64,000 bases of DNA. It comes from Echinostoma caproni. Taxonomy: Eukaryota; Platyhelminthes; Trematoda; Plagiorchiida; Echinostomatidae. Shown here one piece after another: positions 1 to 11,597 of the stretch. A program made the translations under genes and the position numbers. Location of the stretch: the NCBI GenBank assembly GCA_900618425.1, contig UZAN01039374.1, positions 192,945 to 256,944 of the forward strand. The letters are read 5' to 3'. The notes beneath the pieces were generated by a model. The model was not told the origin of the DNA. It searched no databases and saw only the letters and a list, made by a program, of their open reading frames with translations. Position 1 is the stretch's first letter; each line of letters starts with the position of its first letter.

Positions 1-1823
1 TCCACCGCTTTGCATGCTGCATATGGATGGAAACTCGTGAACGATTTGTAGGTTATTCTTATATTTATCAGTTCAGCCTTTGAGTTTATATTAACCAAAT
101 GTAAATGCATTCCACATACGCTATGTGAACTTCAATTACTAACGTCCGAAGTCCATAATCGACCATTTATTACATATACGTTTTANTACAATTTACAATA
201 CAAATGACAGTGGGTTTTCACCATGTTTAATCTCCGTGAGGTTAGGACCCTTATTTTTCAGTCAGAGCATCAAATTCGAATTTGTTAACTTTGTGAGTTT
301 CTATATCGATTTTCTCTCTCCAGATCACTGATTACTGAGAACAATGGAATGAGACTCCAGGTTCACGTGTCTGTGGAACAATCAGAACGTTGTCGCCTAT
401 ACAAGGAAACCGGGTTTTTTTAGGGAATCTACGGAATGCACCCATTTAGCATTCTGTTTAGTGCAAAATGGTGAATAAATAGAAAAGTTATAGGTTTAGT
501 TCACAAAGACGTGTTATGTAATGTCTTTTTCAATAGAACCTTTAAACAATGGGACTATATAGTCACACGCACCTAATTTGAGAATGAGGATCGTTGAACC
601 TTCTTCGACAGAGTCATATCATTGGCTACTAGTAGTGAGATCATCGTGGTTCGATGTCCATAACGAGCTTCGTAGGAGAGGTTGGGATTGAAGCGCATAC
701 ATTATGGTCAGTGGCATAGGGATTAAATGAACAGTTCTCAGACGGATTGGAACTGCAAATCAGAAAGAAGTTAATTTAAAACTATCGTAAAAGTCATCAT
801 CTTATAACTCATATTTGTGTGTCTCTCTGTGCAAAACCAACTCATTCATGTTTGATTTAATCCATTCCGTGGAAGAAAGCAGAACACAGTCAGTTTGCGG
901 AGCATTTTTATAAGTGACTTGCACTAACAGTGCATGGGATTTGTCTGACGAGGCATGCAACGTGAACATAATCCACCAAAGTGTGATATTCTTTTTTTAT
1001 AAAATAATTTTTAACGTGAAAATGGATCGTCATTTCAGGTGAGTAGTAAGTATATCGAGGAGAGAAATAGCCTAACATACCCAAGAAATGTGTGACAATA
1101 ATGATTCTAGTGGCTTATCATATAAGAAACGAATATTTCTTCACCCTGGCTTTAGCTCTACCATTTCCTCAATAGTGTCCAATGCACTTGTATTTATCAA
1201 GTCTCTGATCAGGGATTACATATCATCTCTGAATTTAAAAAATGTCAGCATTCTGCAGTTTCACCCGAATGTTTCTGACCCAAGAAATCTCTTTGCATTG
1301 AAGGATCAAATAATTCGCTGAATTTGAAAATTACCCCAAAGTAGCAAACGAATAAGACAAAGAGTTTACTCAAGACGACTGTTACTTAGTAAATACCCTG
1401 CAATGAGGATTTTCCGTTAAAAGGCAGATAATGGTCTCTGAAACAATGATTTATTGATGAAGCAGTACAGATCACAAAAGTGCTGGAGTTGTTTGGCTTT
1501 TGTTAGGTCGTTGAGTAAAAGTAATGAATATCTAACATGCAGAGTAAATGAGGATGGAGTTGAGATGCATGTTCATTGTGTCGTGAACATATGGATCGCT
1601 TTACCTCAGTGAACAGAATGTGGCATGCTGTTTGCTTGGTTGATTCACGGTCGAGGTAGTTTCATTGGATGAGTTAGATGGTAGTGTGAACACGGATCCA
1701 TTGGGTGTGTGGCTGAGTGTGTCTGTGTGTATGAAGTTAGGGTGTGTTGGAAGAATAAAGGATTACTCGAGAAACGAGCAAAATGTAGAATAGAATTACC
1801 GTTTGGTGACAAGTGTCAGACAG
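1..1823. other. AT-rich non-coding stretch, probably intron or intergenic
   Basis: No open frame here has both coding-like composition and splice signals. A TG-rich patch (about 1695-1735) is simple sequence. The short frame at 1088-1321 has neither a convincing acceptor nor a donor and is treated as chance. Confidence 0.4.
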
Positions 1824-1913
1824 GGAGTCAAATACTGTTGTTGTTATTTCACACGCTGTAGTAAACGCGCCAAAACTGTTTATCATTCTTTATCGCGCTT
1901 TTCGCAGCTTAAC
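1824..1913 (+). CDS. candidate exon: juxtamembrane-like Cys cluster followed by a basic segment
   Basis: A 90-nt open segment follows a CAG acceptor (ends 1823) and ends at a strong GTAAGTTT donor (starts 1914). Read in phase 0 it gives 30 residues that include KYCCCYFTRCSKRAK and then a Ser/Leu-rich stretch. A Cys cluster followed directly by basic residues is typical of the cytoplasmic border of a single-pass membrane protein; no membrane segment lies in the same frame, so one would have to come from an upstream exon outside the window. It is phase-compatible with later exon candidates on the same strand. The acceptor has only a weak pyrimidine tract. Function unknown; it could be a chance frame. 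Confidence 0.25.
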
Positions 1914-2876
1914 GTAAGTTTATACTGCCTAACAGACTTATCAAGTGAAACTATGAATGAAAGCGTGATCTGCGCGGGTAATGGTTGTACAGTTAAATTA
2001 CTGATGATGATAAATCCATGACATTTTATTTTTAATTTCTATAAACTTAAAGTTGAGGTGCTCATGTATTTTCCCTCTACTAATGAAGTAAAGCCGACAG
2101 CTCCAAACACATTGTTCAATGTTACCAAAATACAATCAATCAATGTTTCTTTTTGTTACCACAGGTATCCTGGACGATTTTCTACTAACCAAAAAAATGT
2201 TTCCCTAATCTTGCTTTAAATTTCTTTTAATCATTTTTGAGCTTAATCGAGAACCCGTTGTGGTTATACCTCCTCGAAATTACCGATTTTTGTTGGGAAA
2301 AATTGGAATGTGTACATCAAGAGTAAAGGCTATAGTTTATGAGTAGACAATTGGTATTTTGCTTGATATAGTCATCAAGTCAAAATGCGCTTTAGAACTC
2401 AATGCGCCGCAATCCCCGCACAATTCCAAATCCTCATAAATTTATCCTGTTGGACTGAATGATAAAATCCCTAATTGATTTTTTCAAGATTGCATACAGA
2501 TCACTTTTATTATTTTTTGGCTTCATATTCTCGTATATGTCATATTTTGTAGCGATGAACGCCGGGATCGGATAACATTTTCCGCAAGATTGTTGCAAAT
2601 ATTACGATGAACCATTTCGGTCGGTAGTCGAAACCTGCGTTCACTTCGCGTTATGGTGGTTTTTTCGAACAATCCAGGCTGTTTGCCTGTAATTGATCAA
2701 ATTACTTCGATGTGCCATTATTTGGAAAGAGCATAAAAACCGTGACAAACAATTTCTTAAGAATGTCTCGCATCTGGTAGGCATATCTCTCGTTAAATCG
2801 AAATGAGTCCAGGCCATCTCATTTCAATCCTGAGTGACACATATATTGAGTAAGTTCAATGTTCCGTTATTTAGTT

Positions 2877-3158
2877 TCAGTCACCGTTCATGGTCGTGCT
2901 TATGTTTAGAACCTGCAGGTTCTGAATAGTTTTAATCCCTCGTTCAAACTCGTTTTGAGACATTCTATCTCCGTGGTAATTTTCTGGCTCAATTTCGTAC
3001 ACCTGTGCACAAATAATGCTCTTTTTTGTTTCTCTGTTTCGCTTTGCCACGCGCCGTTTACGCTCGTTTAGGTACCTGTTTACTGCGTTTGTCCTAACCC
3101 AGTTAGCAACTATTTGTTGACCCCACAAATGTGGACAGTCATAATGATGAAAGCCCAC
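2877..3158 (-). CDS. unrecognised hydrophilic open frame (93 codons)
   Basis: The minus-strand frame encodes a strongly charged product with a basic stretch (ERKRRVAKRNRETKK) followed by an acidic, polar region. Composition is more protein-like than most chance frames here. A possible internal acceptor/donor pair (AAACAG then GTACCT on the minus strand) would cut the frame, so exon limits are unclear. No domain was recognised and no neighbour supports it. It may be an exon of a minus-strand gene, a transposon remnant or chance. Confidence 0.18.
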   Translation of the reverse strand: MGFHHYDCPHLWGQQIVANWVRTNAVNRYLNERKRRVAKRNRETKKSIICAQVYEIEPENYHGDRMSQNEFERGIKTIQNLQVLNISTTMNGD

Positions 3159-4726
3159 GATAAACTGCTCCTCGTTATCATGTTTCGATATTTGGATGCT
3201 TAACTGGAGAATGTCGCGTATTCCGTGCGTACTACCACTACGTCTTTTTTACCGACTAGACTCTATTATAACATGTGTCTGAGATTGAAATTGCAACAAA
3301 CGTTTCACGAATTTGCTGGGTGTAAACAGTTCATCTAATGTACCTTTATTTGAGCTACAAACGTAGACCAACAAACAAAATGTCCTACTAGGAAACCGAA
3401 ATCCAATTCGTTCAAAATCCGTGATGTCCGAAAAGAATAATCTTTATTTGAAGATTACTGGGATTGTGAAAACATGCGGTTTAATTCAGTCTGAATTAGA
3501 AAAACCGTTCACTAATTGATTCTCGTTTTTGTTTAGTAAATTTCTTTCCACAGCTCTTTTTTCGTTTTTTTCGTACAATGAAGAACTGATCAATAGCAAT
3601 ATGGAGAGGAAACCATCATTCAATTTGGTTTTGGCAATATACTGGGATGCAAATTCTACTTTAAGCGTAACTTCTCTGGAAATATTAACTCTGATGGACT
3701 TATCAAAAGGGACAAACAGTTGAACTCAAAGGCACTCCTACAAAACCTTGAAACTTAACTTTTAGGGTACTCGTTTGATACACTCTAGGAATAATTGCTA
3801 AATAAAATAAAATAAGTCGACCATTCACTTTAGGTTTGACATAACAAAGAAAAGTATATTTGATATATCAAAGTGAATATCATTAACCTCAGGTGATCAA
3901 ATTCGTGGTTAAGCGATACTGATTTGTTTTAATGAAAGTTGTATCCTGCTCAATAGTGTTGCATCAGGGAGTCTTGCTACGAATGGTACGTCTGATTATG
4001 GTGACCGATTCTCTGCTCAAGTGTAGCATATCAGCGTGAAACGACCCCAATAGCCGATGTGGTCCGCGCGCTAGGTTCCCTGGGCATCATGTGCGGGCAT
4101 AAAGACATCTTTTGTGATGATTCTAAATCGACAGAAAACCAGTATGGCCTGTATGACAAATAATATTATCTTGATACCTCTATCCTTGATTGTTAGACTT
4201 GGCTTGCAACTAGATTGGAATGCTTTGCGACTAAAAGCAAACACGGAATTCACCCCTGACCAATACAGATTTTGAGTGAACTATGAGAACAGGGTTAATC
4301 TTAAACAGTTATGCACTTCATACTTATAATAAGATCTGGTGTTGTCCAAAGGAAACACCAAGAGTAAAACACAAAATATGTAAATTAGCTGCTTTTGAGA
4401 GTTTAGCCCGATGAACGTAGTGTTATAGATATTACGTATGTGAGATTCAACTTGTCATCGGACACAATCACAATCAAATCAAGTTTATCTAAGTGAGTTT
4501 TCCGAATACTGATTATACTAAAAAACGTGTTCACATATAAAAACAATCAGATGTAACAACCATATCCATTTGTTTGGAAGTCACAAATACCTTGTGCCAC
4601 TATACTCGTAAATAAACGTTTAGTAACAGGCCCATCCAGTCTTATTGATGTGAACACTTGAAGATATCGTCACTCTGGGTTCCATTTTATTTATCATTAA
4701 ATAAATCATTCGACCACTTATCCATG

Positions 4727-4948
4727 CTACCAATCGGTCCGTTTACACACCGTATAAAATGCGTTATTCGAAGCCAAATTATAAAGCGTGAAAGCGTTTG
4801 CTTGTCTATTATTTTCCTCTGAAGACAACGCCTTTGCGCGTGGCGCAAACGGCAATGGGGGTGAATATATGCTGTTTCGTGTTGCGACATAACTAGAAGA
4901 CACCGAGATTACTGCTTGATCAGATTTGAATGCTCCCTCAATTTCCAA
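4727..4948 (-). CDS. unrecognised Ser/Ala/Asn-rich open frame, overlapped by a second open frame
   Basis: The frame encodes about 73 residues rich in Ser, Ala and Asn with few Cys and the motif SPPLPFAPRAKALSSEE, unlike random AT-rich translation. A second minus-strand frame (4687-4890) is also open and ends in a polar tail. A pyrimidine-rich acceptor (GGTGTCTTCTAG on the minus strand) lies inside the first frame, so either frame could be the exon. No homologous family was recognised. Confidence 0.2.
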   Translation of the reverse strand: MEIEGAFKSDQAVISVSSSYVATRNSIYSPPLPFAPRAKALSSEENNRQANAFTLYNLASNNAFYTVCKRTDW

Positions 4949-7942
4949 AATGATTCGTTAAGGTATTGCACACAGGATTATTTCAGTGTTACTTCAACGC
5001 CAGCTGGCTACTAACGCCGAAAGTTTATTAAATTATTATCCAGCATGTTTGCACCCTGAAGTGACAAATGGAAGTGATTTACCCAGAACGGAACTATCAG
5101 TGTTACAAACCACTGTTTTTGAACAGATGCCAAGAGCGTTTGTGGTCAGTCTAAATTGATAGTACAAAAATACGAAAAATAACCATGAATTATAGACTTT
5201 AAGCACAACGTGTCCGTGTACTTTTGACCACGTCCATTCACCAGCAACGATTTGTCTCGTTTGTTGTCCGTATGGAAATATTATTATTTGCTATACACAC
5301 ACGTGGCCATGACACGTCCCACATATTGTACTGGAGTTGAATCGCGCCTGTGGAACGGCCAACCCAGCTGTCGAATATTGTGGCAAAACAACACAACTTT
5401 CTTGGTCCCTTTCCTTCCACTGGTACCAAACTGCCAAGTTTAAATATAAAATAATAAAAGAGCCGGCAGTTCCAGTGGTAATGCACAATCCCGGGAGCCA
5501 AGAATTATAAGGCAATTTTTGTCCAAGCACACATTTCCAGTTACCACTGAGTAAAAACTCTTTTATCCATCTTATAAATCGTGAATATATTGTGAACCTC
5601 TTAAGGTTCCGAAACGCGATTGTGCATTATTAACGAGACGGCCGACGCTTGTGTTGCAAAAGATATATCTCCTTCATTTAGTCGCGAATGAGATTTTTAA
5701 AAGTCTCAGCTAGTTTATAAATAATGAAAGAAACTTTGAGTATTTATGGTGTTTCTTTTTAACCGAAGCGTGCGCGTTCATCCGCTCTCTGGCAGATTTT
5801 TGGGTTCACTTTTCTTCGGCACAAACGTTTTAGTCGGAGTAAGCCAAAAAGGACACTGAATCGAATCAGTCCAAATTAAATCTTGCGTTTTGTCTGGTTC
5901 AGGAAAGAAAAAAACACAAATAAAGTCCCTTCGCTGTGACACATTTTACCCTTGGCAAATATCGGAGTAAATACACCATCAAACTGAAACGTTGTCTTTA
6001 TCGAAGGTGAGGAAGATGTGCACAAATTCACACACGGCATCAATCCGAATGGTAATGCTTGATAAAATGGTATTACTGTTACAACAGCAAATTGCATTGT
6101 TCCACATTAACTGCAGTCTGTTCGGACTAAAAGAACGCATCTTTGGGAGGATGAAGTAAACGACTGAATATTTCACACTATGTTTTCAAAGGTTATAAAT
6201 AATACCCGATACTTCATATTTTTCTTCTGTTCTGCTTAGGAAAAAGAAACAAACAGATGCAAGTCGATCTTTTTGATAACTTCTTTACAATACAAGCAGT
6301 TTGAGTTTCTGCTTTTAATTCTGAACGTTTTTTTTTATTATTTGAGACTCTCTGATTTTGTGATCACTACTGTAGAGAAAAGCAATCGACATGAATGTCG
6401 TATTTGATTTACTTTTAAAAGGATAGTGACTTGATTGCTATCACTATGATTCTGGTTAATCTGATTTTATAATCTAAAATACTGCACATAAAAGGGGAAG
6501 TGTTTTGTTATTCAAAAAATCGAATCATGAGAAGAACAACATTTCAAGCAGCTACAAACAGATAAACAGCTATAGCTATATTGATAGTGGCCCTGTAGTG
6601 AAGCCCATAAGAGGTTGAACACTTGACAATTATGTGTGATCTAAGAAGTTTATTTCACTCCCAAATGCGTATCTAAGTCGAGTCGATAGATAACTTAACT
6701 CATCAATTTCAAGCACTTCAAATCTTTTCTTTTAGCATTTTTATCAAAGTTATTTGACCTCAAAAGTTAGGACCATTTTGTTAATAGCAGGCTGTTTCAT
6801 CGTTCGTCAGAGATACACTGGATGAGAATTTTCTTTCAATGACTTGGGAAGCTTATGGTCGGCTTTTAGAAAGCGCTAAACAGCTGAGCACAGAGTGCTA
6901 TTGAGAAGCAGAGCAATGGGGTAGTTGGAAGTTAATGGTATTGTTCTTCGCACAGTCAACCTCCAATGGGCTCTGGTAAATACCGAAGCACATGTCCACT
7001 CACAGAAATGCCACTGCATGCGTCGACACGTTTACGCACTTCACCGGTTGCAGTGCACTGGACATTGTTTTCCGTTAGTTCATTGCGTTCTCAATACTTC
7101 GATTGAACAGGTTGTACAATGACGTAGTACGTTGTACGGATGTAAACCTTGGTTGATGATTGGATTTCAGGATGATTCCAAATTTCCTAACAGATGTAGT
7201 GGTATTTATTGCCGAACGCCTTTCTGTGGTCAGTAAAGACATAAATTCAACACTAATTCCACGAAAAACCACATTTTGTGAACGCTATTGAAAGAATTTT
7301 ACCTCCAAATCAGATGTTTCAGTTTTTCATTACCATTCATTCTAGTCTTAGGACCAGCTCCTTTCAATTTCTAAACCAGTGGGCCGTAATCTCGTTCATC
7401 TTCCCGGTCTTAGGTATGCATACCGTTTCGATTTATCTGAAGAAGTCATAAATAGATACTTATCTCCTTGAAAGGGTGTAGTAAATATTCAGGCTTACAT
7501 GTTTTACACCGAGAGGGGTTTGAACCATGTTTTCCATTGTAGAATCCATTCGACTGTAATATCCCCAATTTAAAAGGACTTATCTAACGTCACGCGTTTG
7601 TGCAAAGAAGACCGTACTTGGTTCAAGGAAACCTTTGAATATTTCATACAATGTGACGTAGGTATTACCATACGCTCTGACTACGGATAGAAAACAAGAG
7701 AATAAAGTAATTCACGAATGTGTTGGTGTAACATGATTCGAAATATGTTGTTACACCTTCGAGATGAGTGGACACAATTCAGTGTGTACGATGAAGTGGT
7801 TTCGCATAACTGGTTCTACGAGAGTTGGAGTGTTCAATTTAGAGAAAGATTAGATGAGGAGAACTCGTTTCTTCCAGCAGCCCTTGGTTGCTCGCATCTT
7901 TTCTGTTGGTAAAGAAGTTTCAAAACAAAACCATTTGCATAA

Positions 7943-8104
7943 ATGAAGGAGACACAATCGGTGGTAGCGCAGTCACGTGGTGATAAATTAAATCCTTTTT
8001 CCATCACGAGATCAGAGAATGTGCAAACGAAACCCGGCGATTTAGAGCTCAAAAGACGTACTGATCGACAGCTTCGAGAAATATTAACTGCAGTGAAAGA
8101 TTGA
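7943..8104 (+). CDS. small coding-like ORF (53 aa) or exon, unrecognised
   Basis: The ATG at 7943 directly follows an in-frame TAA and opens 53 codons to TGA at 8102-8104. The product is very hydrophilic and charged, with segments such as QTKPGDLELKRRTDRQLREI, and contains almost no Cys, Phe or Trp. That is unlike random AT-rich translation. It could be a small gene, or an exon entered after the AAG at 7946-7948 (phase 0) and left at a weak GTACTG donor at 8058 (phase 1); the latter would join in phase to the exon candidate at 9413. No family was recognised. Confidence 0.3.
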   Translation: MKETQSVVAQSRGDKLNPFSITRSENVQTKPGDLELKRRTDRQLREILTAVKD

Positions 8105-9412
8105 AAATACTTGGGGACAAATGGGTATATTCTCGGATGCATTATAAATGGTGCATGATGCCCAGGATAAAGTTTCGCGGCGTTCGGAATAAGTTATGGT
8201 TGCTTATCATGGCGATCGGTGAAACAGAATAGCTGCAGACACTTATCGGGATCGATTTTGAATTTACTGTTCATCATCACAAAATAAATTAGAACTTTCC
8301 ACGCTTTGCGTAAATGCCTCCTACCGAAGGAGTGCAGCCAAACTAACTTTAATGACTAGTGCACACATCTAAAGCAGTGATAACAGCAGTTAGGCTAATT
8401 TGAGCAAAAACAAGTGCAATACTACTTGAGAGTTCCTTCTGAAAACTCGGGACGATGGCAACTCGCAGATGTACCTAGTTATTGGCATGTAACCAAGCTC
8501 AGAATTACAAAAGCCGACAACAACGTTTCCGGAAATCTTATTCACATAAGAGTTGCAACGTAAAAGATTCATAAAGAAGAAAACTATATCAAAATCTTGC
8601 TAATCTATATTTTCATTACGCTTTAGATGTGGTATACTTTAGACTAGTCTGAGGTTGTAATTCTGAGACTATTGTTGTTCCACCATACTTGTCAGTCTTG
8701 AAGTGTTCAATAATCCTAGTCTCAGTTGCTGCTTCCAATTTTCACATAAATTAAGCATTGAAGATCTATAGGAGGCTATGGTTTACAGCAAACACTATCA
8801 AACATTTCCTAGATCTGGAATTCTTTACATGGCTGCGCGTAAGCATACGGTCAAGGTTGATCACGATTATAACAAGAGTTTGAAAATATTTAGATATTTT
8901 TCTTTGATCATGTTTCCGTCGGTAAATCTAACTCAATTGTTCCATTAAACCGAATGACTGTCCGAAACTTGGGAATTTGATGCACTCAATCAATTTTTAA
9001 ACCCAAGTTCCTCTGATTTTCACACTGATCCTTCTCTCTATCATCTGTTGCTGAAACCTTGCTACCTTGCTCCACTACGTAGTGTGTCAATACTGCTCGG
9101 GGCCAGAGACTACGATTTGTCGACTACTTGAACTAAGCCTTCCGACGACAGTTGGAAATTCAAGGAATTGGAATAAACCAGTGTGCGTTCACCTGTGCAA
9201 TTATCGTATTTCATTATATAAAGAACCGGAAGGGCACATTACTACTTTAGATTTTAGAAAAGGGTTTAAGGCGATTCATCTTCATATATCTAAATATCCT
9301 TCGTTGTACCCCTCCGTTTGTTCCGAAATGGCGACGGCCATCACACGGAGAGCGTGTGTTTGTACAGCATACTTCTTACTTCTATATTGTTCTATTTCGT
9401 CTGTTTTTTTAG

Positions 9413-9467
9413 ATATTCAACCAATGGGTTTGCCGGAATTTCCACAGAAAGATACACTGCCAAACAG
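9413..9467 (+). CDS. candidate 55-nt exon
   Basis: A very strong pyrimidine-tract acceptor (…CGTCTGTTTTTTTAG) ends at 9412, and a CAG|GTTGAT donor starts at 9468. The phase 1 to 2 reading gives a proline-rich polar segment (IQPMGLPEFPQKDTLPN). Its end phase matches the start phase of the exon candidate at 11299, where the joined codon would be serine. The enclosing longer frame (9067-9483) is rejected upstream because its composition is not coding-like. Product unknown; part of the tentative plus-strand gene at 1.8-18.7 kb. Confidence 0.32.
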
Positions 9468-9576
9468 GTTGATATTCTCTTGAATTCTTTCCAAACTACA
9501 ATGAGATAGACATAGATTAATTCTTCTACCCCGCCCTAAAAGTAGGCCTTGAGATACGTGAACTCAGTAGTATACG

Positions 9577-9738
9577 TTGGTGGCCCCGTAGAAATCTCAA
9601 CCCAAAAAGCGTGGGTTCAAAACAAACCACCACTTCTGCCTGACTTCCCCATTCTTTCTCTATTGTACGACAGCCTTTTGATGGGCCGTTTTGTCCATCC
9701 TGAAAGTTTTATCATTGTGTATTTACTAAAAGGATTTT
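9577..9738 (+). repeat. SINE-like repeat, family A, copy 1
   Basis: This shares the body and tail of copies at 43757 and 56037: a GGTGGCCC-type start, a B-box-like GTGGGTTCAAAAC, then a cACTTCTGCCTGACTTCCCC block followed by CATTCTTTCTCTATTGTACGACAG, and a tail around TTATCATTGTGTATTTA ending in A-rich sequence. Alignment was by eye; the head is more diverged than in the other copies. Confidence 0.5.
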
Positions 9739-9745
9739 AAAATTT

Positions 9746-11298
9746 GAACGAGTAGTATTTAGCTTGGAAAATATTTATTTATTTGGTTAACAGTACATGT
9801 TTTACAGCTCTTTGCTTTGGTTAAAAACGACAAATTTTGCTCTGGCTCTGTGTCAAAGGTGATACAGTACTATTTCACTTACATACACCTTCAGTAAGCC
9901 TATCTTTACCCAGTCATGGGCAATTCCAACTTCATGGGGTAAGGTCCTTCCATGTGATGCTGATCACTGATCAGTGTTAGACGACAGGTTACAACTTGTG
10001 TCAATGCCATCGTTTTCAGTTTGTTCCTAGAGCTGAATGATTTTGCAAAGTCAAATTATATTCTACTCATCTTACTTACTGATCTTAGGTCTCTCCCACA
10101 GCTTCAGTTGCGCATAGTAAACTTGCGCGGAGGTATGTATTCATCTTCGTCATACGTGCACATTGAAAAAAAAAACATTTCCAATGGTCAGTGATGTTTG
10201 AGACATTTCCTGGAGGTAAAAATGGAATTAGTTTAGACAGAAACTACTCTGAAATTTATTAGTTGTTTTGAAAAGAAATGCGCAGTATTTCAATTCACTC
10301 CGAGTGTTTAGTCTGATTTTGAGAGAAACTCGGTGGAAGATAGGTTGTATTCATACTCAAAATATAGTTTCTAACAAAAAACAATTTTGCCACGTGATAT
10401 TTTCTTCTATTGCGAAATATTTGTCATACGAGAACCATTCGGTTGATCAAAGTTCAACTAAATCGGTGTCTTGTCTCCGCCGATCTTCAAACGTCCAATA
10501 TGCGGAAATAGACCATCTGGCAACTTGTGTATTATGATTTCCAGCCAATTCTGTCACAATGACTCCTCCGCACCCTGCCTTCAAACCGTGGTCAGTTGTG
10601 GGTGCAAAATGTTTGAATATCACCCAGTATCCTCACCATTTGTCATATGTATATTATTGTCTAGGACATTATTATGGTTTATTGAAGTTTGTAATGATTG
10701 TGCGATAATAAAATAACAAAAACAAGTACATTACATACATGTGGAAATAAATTGCGTGGTTCTGTTAAAGTTAGTGCATTCTGCATGGTCTATAAACTAG
10801 TACGTAGCCGTGAATGCGAATTTGTTAAAACCAACTAAGACATGAATGGGTGTCTCTTTGATTGCCAAACACTGTGCAATTGCATATTGTTGGGCGTGTT
10901 TCATTGTAAAATATTTAGGCTTTGGATTTACATTTGTGTGTTGTCATAGAAATAGCACATCCTTCATTATAAACAAACCAGTGGAAATTACGTAGAGTGT
11001 GGATCTATGTGTTAGTTTGTTGGTCAGTGAATCAAAAAGACATTATTCAGGTAAACCAAAGTGTATATCTTGGAAGCAGATATGTCACAAGTTTTCGTTT
11101 TATTCAAAGTCTTTGCTAGCATATGTGTGCGTGATTGAAGTCAGCAAGTGTGGTTTTGGGCACAAACAGTTATAAATAACCTGGATTCACAAACGTACAT
11201 TTTCTTTGTGAAAGTTTATTTACTTCGCCAGATTGTTTTAACTCATTCCGTTCAAACAAAAGCAAAACATTGCTACTTTGTATGATGTGCTTTTGTAG
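9746..11298. other. AT-rich interval, no supported gene
   Basis: Two overlapping frames at 10268-10716 are open, and a fair acceptor (GATTTCCAG) lies near 10553, but no frame is clearly preferred and composition is Cys-rich and random-like. Otherwise nothing is seen. Confidence 0.35.
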
Positions 11299-11516
11299 CA
11301 CCAAAGATGGGCAACCAACCGGAGCCATGCTTGACGGTTTCGATCGAAAAACACTAAGTCATAATGAGGGTGGGATTGATGGGTGCGGTGACGTCGAGTA
11401 CCCACATCACGAGCTCAAGCAATATACAGGTTCATATGTTGATACACCATGGACTTATGTCGATTCGCCTCCCCAAATGTTATTCAGCGGAGGCTCTTCT
11501 GAGGGACAATATTATG
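11299..11516 (+). CDS. candidate exon encoding an acidic, Tyr/Gly/Ser-rich segment
   Basis: The acceptor TGTGCTTTTGTAG ends at 11298. The open frame then gives about 72 residues rich in Asp, Glu, Gly, Ser, Tyr and Pro, with spaced tyrosine motifs (TGSYVDTPWTYVDSPPQ). Base composition is clearly less AT-rich than the flanks and the translation is unlike random sequence. The exon is proposed to end at 11516 before a 48-bp intron (11517-11564), with start phase 2 and end phase 1. This looks like the cytoplasmic tail of a receptor or an adaptor-type low-complexity region. No named family was recognised. The donor (GTTTAA) is non-ideal. Confidence 0.45.
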
Positions 11517-11564
11517 GTTTAATTATGTTTGGTAGATTTAAGTTGTGTTCTAAATTGTGAACAG

Positions 11565-11597
11565 TTCCGTACCCCCGGCTAGATTCGGACTCAAGCA
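11565..11597 (+). CDS. candidate 33-nt micro-exon
   Basis: A short GC-richer segment sits between GTGAACAG and a perfect GTAAGT donor at 11598. Entered in phase 1 from the exon ending at 11516, it reads PYPRLDSDSS and leaves in phase 1. It is exactly 33 nt, so its inclusion or skipping would keep frame. Micro-exons are well known in flatworm genes, which makes this plausible but not proven. Confidence 0.4.

Larger units (their letters stand above)
1914..7942. other. long AT-rich interval without a well-supported gene
   Basis: Apart from two minus-strand open frames listed separately (2877-3158 and 4727-4948), I see no exon with good signals. A moderately GC-rich patch at about 5240-5530 is open in several frames on both strands, which suggests an old dispersed repeat rather than an exon, but no family was recognised. 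Confidence 0.35.

Noticed and set aside
7834..8142. Minus-strand 102-codon frame
   Set aside because: It is the antisense shadow of the more coding-like plus-strand ORF at 7943-8104.
9067..9412. First part of a 138-codon plus-strand open frame
   Set aside because: Amino-acid composition is random-like (Cys/Leu/Tyr-rich); only the 9413-9467 segment has splice support.
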